From CALFCX01 sp964603025 (GTDB taxonomy: Bacteria; Margulisbacteria; WOR-1; JAKLHX01): DNA of 27,807 nt. Positions within the stretch are counted from its first letter, which is position 1. Every line of letters starts with the position of its first letter. This document shows positions 1 through 8,029 of the stretch, one piece after another. The stretch covers positions 1 through 27,807 of the forward strand of contig CAZRTO010000012.1 in the NCBI GenBank assembly GCA_964603025.1. The letters are read 5' to 3'. The notes under the pieces are model-generated. The model worked only from the letters and a program-made list of their open reading frames with translations, searched no databases and had not been told where the DNA came from. The translations under genes were made by a program, and so were the position numbers.

Positions 1-1
1 G

Positions 2-259
2 GTGGCACAATCGCTGGCCGAAGAGAAGATGGAAGAAATAATGTCAAAGCCTTATGCCCTGGTTAGCTCTGAAGCTTCGACGCCTTTTACAGGGGGTTTC
101 TCTTCCTATGTGTCGAGCGTGAACGTGGACTGGGTATCAGACTCTGATCTTGACGCCTCGACCGGGAGCAATACCGGATACAAAAGGATAAGAGTCTCCG
201 TGTCAGCTCCTTTGCTTTCCGCTCCAGTAATGCTTGAGTCTATAAGGACGGACTACTGA
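2..259 (+). CDS. PilV-like type IV prepilin, C-terminal part (5' cut by window edge)
   Basis: This frame is open from the first bases of the window. The apparent GTG start at position 2 is probably an internal valine, so the N-terminal prepilin peptide and hydrophobic helix lie outside the window. The visible start, AQSLAEEKMEEIMSKPY, resembles the segment that follows the hydrophobic helix of PilV/PilE-type minor prepilins, where helix residues are followed by A-x-x-L-A-E-x-K-x-E. The remainder is Ser/Thr-rich, as expected for a small pseudopilin beta domain. The stop TGA overlaps the next ATG by one base (TGATG), which implies translational coupling with the following prepilin gene. The role in pilus assembly is inferred from context; the fragment alone is weak evidence. 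Confidence 0.6.
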   Translation: MAQSLAEEKMEEIMSKPYALVSSEASTPFTGGFSSYVSSVNVDWVSDSDLDASTGSNTGYKRIRVSVSAPLLSAPVMLESIRTDY

Positions 260-744
260 TGGCAAAACGATCTAGAAAAGGCTTTACGATCATCGAGCTT
301 GTCATCTCAATGGTCATCATCGGCATAATCGGGTCGGTGGTGGCCGTTTACAATCTCCAGGCTTTTAGGAGCTGGGCATTCGCGGATAAACAGTCCCGTC
401 TCACGGCTTCCACGCGAAACGCTCTTTACCGGATGATGAGGGAGATAAAGGCCGCCAAAACGCCTTCAGGCATCCTGATCTGGGAGCCTTCAGTTCTTTC
501 TTTCAGGGACACTTCGAACGCCGTCGTAACGTACTCGCAGAGTGGAACAAGGCTTTACAGGGGGGCGGATGTTATCGCCGAAGACCTCCTGGACCCGGGC
601 GGGCTGTCGTTCACTTACCTTAGCAGCGCGGGGACGCCTGCCGCGGTGAAGAACGATATCAGGGTGATCTCCGTGCGCCTGTCAACACAAAACGGCAGCT
701 GCAGGTTCAATACAGGGTCTGCGGCGCGGATAAGGATCAATTAG
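259..744 (+). CDS. PilW-like minor type IV prepilin
   Basis: A 161-residue protein with a textbook class III (prepilin) signal. A short basic leader, MAKRSRK, is followed by GFTIIEL and about 20 hydrophobic residues. Cleavage by prepilin peptidase is expected between Gly8 and Phe9, and the conserved Glu falls at mature position 5. The rest is a small polar domain, as in PilW/PilJ-type minor pilins and type II secretion pseudopilins. The ATG overlaps the upstream stop codon, and the PilX-like gene follows after two bases, so the three form a minor-pilin operon upstream of the PilM/N/O/Q genes. Minor pilins prime pilus assembly in the inner membrane. The exact subclass (PilW or another) is uncertain. 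Confidence 0.75.
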   Translation: MAKRSRKGFTIIELVISMVIIGIIGSVVAVYNLQAFRSWAFADKQSRLTASTRNALYRMMREIKAAKTPSGILIWEPSVLSFRDTSNAVVTYSQSGTRLYRGADVIAEDLLDPGGLSFTYLSSAGTPAAVKNDIRVISVRLSTQNGSCRFNTGSAARIRIN

Positions 745-746
745 AT

Positions 747-1997
747 ATGAAAAACAGAAAAGGCGTGTCGGTCATCGCGGTGGTCATAACGATGATGCTG
801 GTGCTTATGATATCCCTTACCGCGGCTTCGCTGATCGGAATATCCGCCAGAAGCGCGGCTGATAATCAGATATCCCTGAAGGCTTTTTATATCGCGGAAG
901 CCGGTATCCAGCACTATATGAAACAGCTCTCCGCTGATCCGGACTGGAGCGTGCCTCCGTCAGGCGGGAGCAAAAGCTTTTCAGGCGGCAGTTTCAACAT
1001 ATCATGGTCCGGTGCTTCCAAGGACAAAATAACCGTTGTGTCTACGGGCACTTTGCCTGTCGGCGGAAAGAACTATACAAGGACCGTACGTACAACAGTT
1101 GACCGAAATCCTTGGGGATTTACCGGGAATTATATACTTTACCCGCTGGCGGTAAATACAGGAGCATCTCCTACAAATATAACGTTCGTATATTTAACCG
1201 GAGGGGATATGCTTCTCGGTAACGATGTCAGGGTTTTTGCCGCATTAGGCAGCGGTGATGTGCAATCGACCGGCTCCGTATATAAACCTGGCTGGTTCAC
1301 CTGGAGAAGGGACAGCGCCAACAGCGATCAGAGCATAGCGTCAAACCTTCCGATATTGAACACATCACCTTATGACAGCGAACTTGCTATAGCGTCAAGC
1401 TATTCGCCTGCCGGCACTGTCACTCTAAGCGGGAATCAGACCTTGTCAGGCTATACATACATCAACGGAGATCTGGTGATAGACTCCAGTGCCAAGATCA
1501 ATGCCGGATCCGTGCCTCCGACGATAGTTGTTACTGGCAACATAACCATGAACGGAGGCACATATTCCAACAGAACCGTCATTGCTGACGGCATTAAGAT
1601 GATATCTGGAGGCAGCACGATAATAGGAGGCCCGGTGGCTGATACTAACAACTATGTGCGGATCGGAAGCGGGAATGTTCTATATTCTTCAGATGGTTTC
1701 TTGGCCAGGGGGCTTTCCTACACGGCAGGTGCATCAGGGGACGGGAATGGAGCTTCCTTTATCACGCCGCAAGATTTTAACGGGAGTCTTGGCGGGGATA
1801 TGTACGGACTTATTTACTGCGGAGGGGAGCTCAGTCTCACCGCCGGGACAGCATTCCATGGCAATATCGTTGCCGGATATGTGGACAATATAAACATCTC
1901 TTATTTAGCTCTTTCGCCGACTTCTGTGAATTACTCCAGCATATTAGGCCTGCCGACAACGACTCAGATGGATATAACGGATTGGGGAGAAGAATAA
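747..1997 (+). CDS. PilX-like pilus assembly protein with a long repeat-rich C-terminal region
   Basis: A 416-residue protein. Its N-terminus, MKNRKGVSVIAVVITMMLVL, is a basic leader followed by a hydrophobic helix, and the segment KAFYIAEAGIQHYM at about residues 45-58 is the hallmark of PilX N-terminal domains. The usual Glu at mature position 5 is absent, as is common in PilX-type proteins. From about residue 200 the sequence is rich in Gly, Ser and Thr. It contains short hydrophobic strands (for example around TLSGYTYINGDLVIDSS and PTIVVTGNITMNGG) that resemble a right-handed beta-helix or bactofilin-like fold, as in the DUF7305-type C-termini of such proteins. It starts two bases after the PilW-like gene. 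It is probably a minor pilin or surface-exposed pilus tip component. Confidence 0.65.
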   Translation: MKNRKGVSVIAVVITMMLVLMISLTAASLIGISARSAADNQISLKAFYIAEAGIQHYMKQLSADPDWSVPPSGGSKSFSGGSFNISWSGASKDKITVVSTGTLPVGGKNYTRTVRTTVDRNPWGFTGNYILYPLAVNTGASPTNITFVYLTGGDMLLGNDVRVFAALGSGDVQSTGSVYKPGWFTWRRDSANSDQSIASNLPILNTSPYDSELAIASSYSPAGTVTLSGNQTLSGYTYINGDLVIDSSAKINAGSVPPTIVVTGNITMNGGTYSNRTVIADGIKMISGGSTIIGGPVADTNNYVRIGSGNVLYSSDGFLARGLSYTAGASGDGNGASFITPQDFNGSLGGDMYGLIYCGGELSLTAGTAFHGNIVAGYVDNINISYLALSPTSVNYSSILGLPTTTQMDITDWGEE

Positions 1998-2005
1998 CGG
2001 GAATC

Positions 2006-2035
2006 TTGACCTATAGAGGGAAACTGAGATAGAAT
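2006..2035 (+). promoter_or_regulatory. sigma-70-like promoter for the pilM operon
   Basis: TTGACC (2006-2011) and TAGAAT (2030-2035) are separated by 18 bases. This lies in the 57-base gap between the PilX-like stop codon and the PilM-PilN start at 2055. The predicted transcription start near 2042 would leave a very short leader. Only the sequence match supports it. Confidence 0.45.
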
Positions 2036-2054
2036 TGGTGGCAAACACATAACA

Positions 2055-3638
2055 ATGGCAAGTAAGATCCTCGGTATAGATATAAGGGTCCGCGCGGTAA
2101 AGGTCGTTGAGATAAGCAAAACGCCCAAGGGTCCGGTGTTGGAGCACTGGGCTATGGCCGAGATACCTGCTGAAGCGCTGGGAAGGCATCCAGAACAGGA
2201 GAATGCCCAGGCTTCCGCTCTTAAAGACCTTCTCCATAAGAACAAATTCACATGTAAGAGGGCTGTTATCACTATTGGCGGTCCTGATGTTATCATCAAA
2301 CGCATCACCCTTCCTCCGATGCCGCCGAACGAGAGACCAAGAGCGATCAGGCTCCAGATGGAAAAGTTCCTTCCTTACGCAGCGGAAGACGCATTGATCG
2401 ACTTTTATGGAATATCCTCAGGAAATTCGCCGAACGCACAGGCCAACGGAGGCAAGAAGTCCCCTGCCACATATGAATCCCACGAATATCTGGTTGCCTG
2501 CGCAAGCGCCGAAGCGGTAAGGCATCTATTGGATGTGGGCAAAAAGGCGGGGTTAAAGGTAGTGTCGGTGTCGGCCGCACCGGTTTCGTTAAAGTCCGCT
2601 TATCAGCCCCTGCTGGGCAGCGAAGATACCGCCGTCATATATCTGGGGAAACATTCGACCAATATAGCTGTATTCAGGGATAAGGAGCTTTTTCTGAACA
2701 GGGAGATCGGCCTGGGCGGGGATTCGATCACGCAGGCCATGACCGGCACGGTGGTGTCCGACAGGGGCAAGATCGAGCTTGATTTCGCGGCAGCAGAAAA
2801 ACTCAAGCTGGAAGAGGGGATCCCTCTGGATTTTGAAGAGTACACCAGAAGGACCGGCGTCGCAGGCGACGAGCTTTTCGCGATGATGCGCCCGGCGGTC
2901 GAAAAGATAGAGACGGAGATCCTGCGGTCGTTCGAGTATTTTGGACTTAAAAATCTCAGGATAATAATGACCGGCGGAGCGTCCCGGACCAAGCAATTGC
3001 CGGAAGCGATCGCCGCGGCGCTTAAGATGCCCGTGGAAAGGTCCGATCCGCCGATAGCTTCTCCCAAAAATGCCGGCAAATACCTCGGTCAGCTTTCAGC
3101 GGCTATCGGGGCCGGGCTGGACGAAGGGAAAAAAATAAATCTTCTTCCCGAGGAATATAAGAACAGATGGGCGGCGATCGCCGGAAAGATCTATTCAAAT
3201 CCGGTGTATATCGGATCGGCTGCCGCAGTTGCCGCTGTCCTTATATTCATATATCAGTCCCTTGTGCTCAGCGGCCTGCAAAAGGAACTTGCCTTCGAGC
3301 GTGCCAGATACATGTCCGAAGAGCCCGCCGTAAAGACTTCACAGGCGATCAACCGAAGCCTGCAGGGATCTGGAGATATCGGAGGTGATCAGTTCGTTGT
3401 CTTTCTTAAGGATCTTGAATCTGTTGTTCCTGCGAATACATGGCTTACCAAGATCGAATATTCGAGGTCGTCCGGCAAACTGATCATCAACGGGATCTCG
3501 GCGGGGGCCGTTACCGAGCTGGCTTCATCGCTCAAGTCAAATCCTATAATTAACTCGGCCGAGATCGCACAGTTCTCAAAGACCAGGGACCGAGAGGGAT
3601 ATTTTGAGTTCTCCATACTTTGCGGAGTGAGAAAATGA
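2055..3638 (+). CDS. PilM-PilN fusion, type IV pilus inner-membrane assembly protein
   Basis: A 527-residue protein combining two normally separate alignment-subcomplex proteins. Residues 1 to about 357 match PilM, the actin-like cytoplasmic ATP-binding protein. Visible features are the N-terminal phosphate-1-like strand GIDIRVRAVKVVEI, the segment ITLPPMPPNERPRAI and a late glycine motif, MTGGASRTKQLPEAI. At residue 361 the sequence INLLPEEYK appears; this is the N-terminal signature of PilN, which in two-protein systems docks into PilM. It is followed by one predicted membrane helix (about 384-401) and a coiled-coil plus small ferredoxin-like periplasmic domain typical of PilN. The topology is consistent: PilM and the INLLP peptide are cytoplasmic and the rest periplasmic. 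The stop overlaps the pilO start by four bases (ATGA). No frameshift is involved; the frame is continuous. Confidence 0.85.
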   Translation: MASKILGIDIRVRAVKVVEISKTPKGPVLEHWAMAEIPAEALGRHPEQENAQASALKDLLHKNKFTCKRAVITIGGPDVIIKRITLPPMPPNERPRAIRLQMEKFLPYAAEDALIDFYGISSGNSPNAQANGGKKSPATYESHEYLVACASAEAVRHLLDVGKKAGLKVVSVSAAPVSLKSAYQPLLGSEDTAVIYLGKHSTNIAVFRDKELFLNREIGLGGDSITQAMTGTVVSDRGKIELDFAAAEKLKLEEGIPLDFEEYTRRTGVAGDELFAMMRPAVEKIETEILRSFEYFGLKNLRIIMTGGASRTKQLPEAIAAALKMPVERSDPPIASPKNAGKYLGQLSAAIGAGLDEGKKINLLPEEYKNRWAAIAGKIYSNPVYIGSAAAVAAVLIFIYQSLVLSGLQKELAFERARYMSEEPAVKTSQAINRSLQGSGDIGGDQFVVFLKDLESVVPANTWLTKIEYSRSSGKLIINGISAGAVTELASSLKSNPIINSAEIAQFSKTRDREGYFEFSILCGVRK

Positions 3639-4096
3639 AATTGAATAAAAGGGAACAAATTCTGTTCTACGCTGTTATCGTTCTGGCGATCTTTTTCGTG
3701 TGGTATCAGTTCATTTTCAATCCGATATCGCAGAAGATATCATCAGCCAGGAGCGAGATCGGCAACCTCAGGCTTAAACAATCCGGGGTGGCACAGGTTT
3801 CCGCTGGGAACAAACAATTTAAACTTCTGCCCAAGAATATCCAGGTTGAAAAGCTTGCGGTCCACGCATCAAGGTCGAGAGCTCTTGAGGTGCTGTCGGT
3901 AAGCACCGGTACAGAGGGAGATATTATCAGGGTGGAAATATTATGTAAAGGAGGTCTTCAGGCGTTAAAAGAATATCTGGGGTCGTTCAGTGGTCTCGAG
4001 CTTCCGGTTCAGGTAGAGGAGGTCAATATCGAGACCGATATTTCCGGGCTGAGCATAAGAACGGTTCTTGCCAGCTATTTTGACAAGACTTTGTAG
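3635..4096 (+). CDS. pilO: PilO-like type IV pilus assembly protein
   Basis: A 153-residue inner-membrane protein. A short basic cytoplasmic N-terminus (MKLNKREQ) is followed by one membrane helix (about residues 9-27), a short coiled coil (about 30-50) and a small alpha/beta domain, as in PilO/GspM. The ATG at 3635 was chosen because it overlaps the PilM-PilN stop as ATGA; an in-frame TTG 15 bases upstream lies within the previous gene and is less likely. PilO pairs with the periplasmic half of PilN to form the frame linking the cytoplasmic motor and PilM to the secretin. It is shorter than typical PilO (about 200 residues). No PilP lipoprotein gene follows. Confidence 0.75.
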   Translation: MKLNKREQILFYAVIVLAIFFVWYQFIFNPISQKISSARSEIGNLRLKQSGVAQVSAGNKQFKLLPKNIQVEKLAVHASRSRALEVLSVSTGTEGDIIRVEILCKGGLQALKEYLGSFSGLELPVQVEEVNIETDISGLSIRTVLASYFDKTL

Positions 4097-4104
4097 AAAG
4101 AAAT

Positions 4105-4112
4105 AAGGAGGT
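4105..4112 (+). promoter_or_regulatory. strong ribosome-binding site of the secretin gene
   Basis: AAGGAGGT lies six bases before the ATG at 4119, a near-perfect complement of the 16S rRNA 3' end. It fixes the start codon of the secretin. Confidence 0.7.
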
Positions 4113-4118
4113 AGTAAG

Positions 4119-5237
4119 ATGAAAAAGACGATGTCCCTTTTGACCGTGTTCATCCTGTTCCTGTCCGCTCCAGTGCTTGCCAGAGACCTGTTCTATCAGG
4201 CAAGGCAGGAAGCCAGGGCCGAAAGGCCTGTGGCGGTACCAGCCCAGGTCCAGCAGGCTGAGATAAACTATTCCATGCAGACGTTCAAGCTGGAATACGT
4301 AAAGGCCCAGGGGGTGAGGGAGACCATAGCTTCTATATTGGGCCCCGGCGAAAGCGTTTCATATAACGAGGCTACCAACGCGGTGATAGTAAGGGCCTCA
4401 GCGAGCAATCTGGCCAGGGTCGAAAAAGTGATCTCCGAGATCGACAGGGCTCCTCTGCAGGTCCATGTTGAGGCCAAGATTCTGGAACTTAAGAGCGGCC
4501 AGGGCGAGACCGCGAACCCCTCGTCGATGGGTTTCAGCTGGCAGTATACAAGCCCCACCAACCGCAATAATATGGCTCAGTTCTTTGCAACGGCAGCTCC
4601 CACACAAGGTGCGGTAGCGGCAGGCCTCTACGCACAGCTTCTCGGAGCCGATGTAAGCGCATTCTTGCAGGCTCTAGAGACCAGTATCGGGTATGATTTT
4701 GTTGCCGCTCCCTGGATCACGGCCGTTAATCACCATGAATCCGAGATCCTTATCGGCGGCCGTATAGGGTACAGGAACCTGCTTGCCACCACTACCGGAA
4801 CACTGCAGGAAGTACAGTATCTTTCGGTCGGTACAAAGCTCAGGTTCACGCCCCATATAAGCAAGGACGGCTTCATAAAAATGAGCATCAATCCTTCGCT
4901 GAGCGACGGCGTGCTGGTCGATGGGGTGCCGCAGGAATCGATAACCGAGACCAAGAATACTGTTGTGGTCAAGGACGGCCAGACGATAGTTATCGGCGGT
5001 CTTACAAAGGACTATAAGAACGAGAAAACAGTAGGCGTTCCTTTCTTGAGCGGCATACCGTTCTTCGGAACACTGTTCAGGAGAAAAGAGCTTATCTCGG
5101 AAAAAAGGGAGCTGATGGTGCTTATCACGCCGCATATAGTCACGCCCGAATATCTCAAGACGATGAACAACAGGGCGGCACAGCTTGAAGGCAGGCAGGA
5201 TAAGGAAAAGGTCACACCGCTTGAACTTTTAAAATAA
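4119..5237 (+). CDS. short PilQ/GspD-type secretin
   Basis: A 372-residue outer-membrane channel subunit of the type II secretion/type IV pilus family. A Sec signal peptide (about residues 1-21, cleavage after VLA) is followed by a single short N domain (about 53-110, with YVKAQGVRETIASIL and NAVIVRASASNLARVEKVI). The C-terminal secretin core (about 115-345) ends in the conserved VPFLSGIPFFGTLFR and LMVLITPHIV segments. Typical PilQ proteins carry AMIN and several N domains and exceed 600 residues, so this one is compact. It has a strong ribosome-binding site and lies 22 bases after pilO. It would let the pilus or secreted substrate cross the outer membrane. A role in type II secretion rather than pili cannot be excluded. 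Confidence 0.85.
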   Translation: MKKTMSLLTVFILFLSAPVLARDLFYQARQEARAERPVAVPAQVQQAEINYSMQTFKLEYVKAQGVRETIASILGPGESVSYNEATNAVIVRASASNLARVEKVISEIDRAPLQVHVEAKILELKSGQGETANPSSMGFSWQYTSPTNRNNMAQFFATAAPTQGAVAAGLYAQLLGADVSAFLQALETSIGYDFVAAPWITAVNHHESEILIGGRIGYRNLLATTTGTLQEVQYLSVGTKLRFTPHISKDGFIKMSINPSLSDGVLVDGVPQESITETKNTVVVKDGQTIVIGGLTKDYKNEKTVGVPFLSGIPFFGTLFRRKELISEKRELMVLITPHIVTPEYLKTMNNRAAQLEGRQDKEKVTPLELLK

Positions 5238-5336
5238 GCGGCCCCTTTGCGGACCGGGTGAAATTCTTTCGGATTTGTGTCGATACATAGATGGTTGCTG
5301 ACAGTTCATCTAGAGTCGAAACGGAGATGATATAAC

Positions 5337-5720
5337 ATGAATGTTCAGGTCAGAAAGAAAAGGATACTGGCGGCTGACGATGCCAGGGACTGGATAGAGG
5401 TCGTCAAGGTACAGCTTGAAGCCCAAAATTATGAGGTGGTGACGGCCTATGACGGCGCGGAAGCGCTGGAAAAAGCCCGCACGCAGTCGCCTGACCTGGT
5501 CCTTCTTGACGTGATGCTCCCGAATATGAGCGGGTTTGAGGTCTGCCGTATGCTCAAGTTCGATAAAAAGTTCCAGAATATCCCTATAGTTCTCCTGACA
5601 TCCAGGGACTCTCAAAAGGACCGCCTCACGGGAAAAGAGGTCGGGGCCAACGAGTACATCCCAAAATACAACTTTTCCGACGTGGCCATAGGCAAAGTTC
5701 AAGAGCTTGTGGGGAACTGA
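5337..5720 (+). CDS. single-domain response regulator (CheY-like receiver)
   Basis: A 127-residue protein that is one receiver domain with no output domain. The acidic pair is Asp14-Asp15, the predicted phospho-acceptor is Asp58 in LVLLDVMLPNMSG, the switch Thr/Ser lies in IVLLTSRD, and the conserved Lys is in EYIPKYNF, where the usual Lys-Pro-Phe is altered. It starts 99 bases after the secretin gene and is followed after two bases by a DUF3467 gene. No histidine kinase is present in the window. Its closeness to the pilus genes suggests control of pilus function, as for PilG/PilH, but that is only contextual. Confidence 0.85.
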   Translation: MNVQVRKKRILAADDARDWIEVVKVQLEAQNYEVVTAYDGAEALEKARTQSPDLVLLDVMLPNMSGFEVCRMLKFDKKFQNIPIVLLTSRDSQKDRLTGKEVGANEYIPKYNFSDVAIGKVQELVGN

Positions 5721-5722
5721 TA

Positions 5723-6010
5723 GTGGCCGAACAGCAGCAGATAAAAATAGCGCTTGACGAAAAGACCGCCGCGGGCAGGTACAGCAACATTGCGTTGATA
5801 TCACATTCGGAGAACGAGTTCGTGGTGGATTTTGTGTTCGCCCACCCGCCTGCCGGCAAGGTCGTATCCAGGGTGATAATGTCCCCGTCGCACGCCAAAA
5901 GGTTCTTAAAAGCTATTAGCGAGAATATTTCCAACTTTGAAAAGAAATTCGGACCTGTCAAAGAAGCTCCGGAGCCCCCGAAATTCGGCATAAACCTTGG
6001 CGCGAACTGA
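5723..6010 (+). CDS. DUF3467 family protein
   Basis: A 95-residue soluble protein starting with GTG two bases after the receiver-domain stop. The core GRYSNIALISHSENEFVVDFVF and the later RVIMSPSHAKRFLKAISENI match the pattern of the DUF3467 family: a beta-rich front half containing YSN and an acidic EFVVDF strand, then SP-x-HAK and an amphipathic helix. The biochemical function of the family is not known. It overlaps the next gene by about 14 bases if that gene uses its TTG start, so the receiver, this protein and the methyltransferase are likely co-transcribed. Confidence 0.75.
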   Translation: MAEQQQIKIALDEKTAAGRYSNIALISHSENEFVVDFVFAHPPAGKVVSRVIMSPSHAKRFLKAISENISNFEKKFGPVKEAPEPPKFGINLGAN

Positions 6011-6650
6011 CTGCCGGCTTTGCGGGTCCCAAGAGCCTTTTCTTTTTGTGTCAGCAGACGGCCTCGATTACTTTAGATGTCCCTCCTGCCTTGCCACATT
6101 TCTTGATCCATTATTCCATCTGGGCCCTGAAGAGGAAAGAGCCCGCTACGCGCATCATAAGAACGACCCCTCGGACAGCGGATACAGAGAGTTTTTGAGC
6201 AAGCTTTCCGTTCCTCTGTTGGAGCGGCTGGGCGCTCCAAAGAAAGGCCTTGACTTTGGCTGCGGTACGGGGCCGGCGCTTGCACAAATGCTAGAAGAAG
6301 CGGGACATCAAGTTTCTCTGTACGACCCTTTTTTCTATCCGGACGGGCCAGCCCTCGAGAAAAGGTACGATTTTGTCACCTGTACCGAAGTCTTTGAACA
6401 TCTTCATCAGCCCTCACAGGAACTGGAGCTTTTGGACCGCCTTCTCAGGCCGGGAGGGACCCTTGCGGTCATGACATGTTTCCAGACGGACGATGCCCGG
6501 TTCAAGGACTGGCACTACCGGCGCGACCCGACGCATGTGATCTTTTACAAAGAGGAAACGATGCTAAAGATAGCCCAAATATTCGGGTGGATACCGGAGA
6601 TCCCCGAAAAGAATGTGGTTTTTTTCAAGAAAAGTCGGCAAGCTCCCTGA
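5997..6650 (+). CDS. zinc-ribbon class I SAM-dependent methyltransferase
   Basis: A 217-residue protein. Cys6-x2-Cys9 and Cys28-x2-Cys31 form a likely N-terminal zinc ribbon (CRLCG ... FRCPSC). The AdoMet-binding motif I is GLDFGCGTG at residues 84-92, and the motif FVTCTEVFEHLHQP and the C-terminal YRRDPTHVIFYKEETM are typical of Methyltransf_23-type enzymes. The start is a TTG within the DUF3467 gene; no better start precedes the first Cys pair. The substrate is unknown. The gene converges with alanine dehydrogenase and the two reading frames overlap by 26 bases at their 3' ends. Confidence 0.75.
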   Translation: MARTDCRLCGSQEPFLFVSADGLDYFRCPSCLATFLDPLFHLGPEEERARYAHHKNDPSDSGYREFLSKLSVPLLERLGAPKKGLDFGCGTGPALAQMLEEAGHQVSLYDPFFYPDGPALEKRYDFVTCTEVFEHLHQPSQELELLDRLLRPGGTLAVMTCFQTDDARFKDWHYRRDPTHVIFYKEETMLKIAQIFGWIPEIPEKNVVFFKKSRQAP

Positions 6651-7921
6651 GCATGCTTGTAAGTCCAAGAGGAACGGCAACCTCAGATTTGGTTATACAA
6701 CCACCATGCGTGTTTATTCCACCCAGAAGCTCTGGATATTCCCTGAAAGCATTGTCAAAACCTTTTGTCATGGCAATTATATAGGGAAGTGTCGCTGACG
6801 TAAGCGCTCTTGTAGCGGTCCATGGGTTCATCCCCGGCATATTGGCCACGCAGTACATAACCGTGCCTGGAACGGAAATATCCCCGAATTCATGCTGTTT
6901 GAGCGTATTGTCCACTATATAAGTCGGTTTAGCATGGGTCGTCGGATGTGTCTGTGTAGAATTGCCCCCCTGGTCGACGGCAACGTCCACTATGACCTTT
7001 CCGGGTTCGGTATTGCGGAAGAAATCATCATTGACCAGCTTTGGCGCCGGGGCTCCGGGGATCAGCGCGGCGCAGATCACGGTATTTGCCCAGCGGAGAC
7101 CGTGTTCAATGTTCTTATCAGTAGCTTTTTTAAATGCCAGATGCTCTCCTATATTCATGGTTGAAAACCTGTAATCCCGATTTTCGGCGATATTTGCCAG
7201 ATGATTCATCGGGGCGGCCGGGTTCAGATCGAGTATCCTTACTTTTGCGTTGAGCCCGAGAGCTACTGCAGCCGCGTAACTGCCAACGACCCCGCCTCCG
7301 AGTATCAATACGTTCTGCGGTTCGGCCGCTTGAGAGAATCCGTACATAAGACGCCCCATCGCTCCGTGCGGATAGCCCAGGGATGATGCAACCATCGGGG
7401 CCTGCATGCCGGCTATTATACTCATAGGTATGAGCATTGGTATAGAGCCGTCCTCTTTCTGTGTGGTCTCATAGGCCCAACATGTGGCTCCGGTCTTTGC
7501 AGTCCTGCTCGCCAGGTCCCTGTCAGCTGCCAGATGCCAGATGCAGATATGTAAAAAGCAGCGGCTGATAAGCTTCCATCATATAGAACTCATTTGTTTT
7601 GCCGTACGATGATCCGTCTATCGGCTCCTTTACCTTTACTACCATATCGCAGTTCCACACAATATTCGGATCCTCGGCAATGAACGCTCCCGCCTGTTCG
7701 TATTGAGCGTCCGTAAAGCCGCTTCCTATCCCGGCTCCGCTCAATATACTTACCGAAATATCCGGTCTTGTTTTTAGCACTGCGGCTATCCCGGAGGGTG
7801 TCATCCCGACGCGTCCTTCCCCTTGTTTTATCTCGGCAGGGACGCCTATGGACCTTATATTCCTTGCCGAGAAAGACCTGAGCAATGCGGGACTTGCTTT
7901 AACCGCCGGTACTGTTGCCAT
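6625..7921 (-). pseudogene. ald: alanine dehydrogenase, reading frame broken by a 7-bp duplication
   Basis: Alanine dehydrogenase interconverts L-alanine and pyruvate plus ammonia with NAD. The N-terminal part (7921 down to 7523) contains IGVPAEIKQGEGRVGMTP, the substrate-site Lys in VVKVKEPI and the catalytic His in TYLHLA. The C-terminal part (7437 down to 6625) has the NAD-binding LILGGGVVGSYAA and DVAVDQGG. Between them the frame shifts at a tandem duplication of CCAGATG (7530-7543). Removing one copy joins the two parts through a typical linker (ADRDLASRT ... AYETTQKEDG) and gives 429 codons. There is an extra leader of about 21 residues before IGVPAE, so the start could be internal, although GAGGAG precedes the ATG. 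Both halves look intact, so this is either a recent mutation or an assembly error. Confidence 0.85.
7530..7543 (-). repeat. 7-bp tandem duplication causing the ald frameshift
   Basis: CCAGATG occurs twice in direct succession (7530-7536 and 7537-7543, + strand). In the coding sense it follows the catalytic-His segment TYLHLA and shifts the frame into an early stop. Confidence 0.8.
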
Positions 7922-8029
7922 ATTATTCTCCTCAGTAATAAAAAATACTATCCAAATGGTTATCGACTCCTTATGTTGAAAATTTCACTGTTTATGATAT
8001 TCTTATTGAAAATAGCGGAGGCCTATACA

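Noticed and set aside
2347..3079. Long open frames opposite the PilM-PilN gene
   Set aside because: They have no ribosome-binding sites and no protein-like composition, and they are shadows of the sense gene.
5238..5336. Riboswitch or small RNA between the secretin and the receiver gene
   Set aside because: Only short, weak pairings are visible, with no recognisable conserved motif.
7823..8029. Long N-terminal extension of the DUF6790-like protein
   Set aside because: It overlaps the ald start on the other strand, and a GGAGG site precedes the ATG at 8030.
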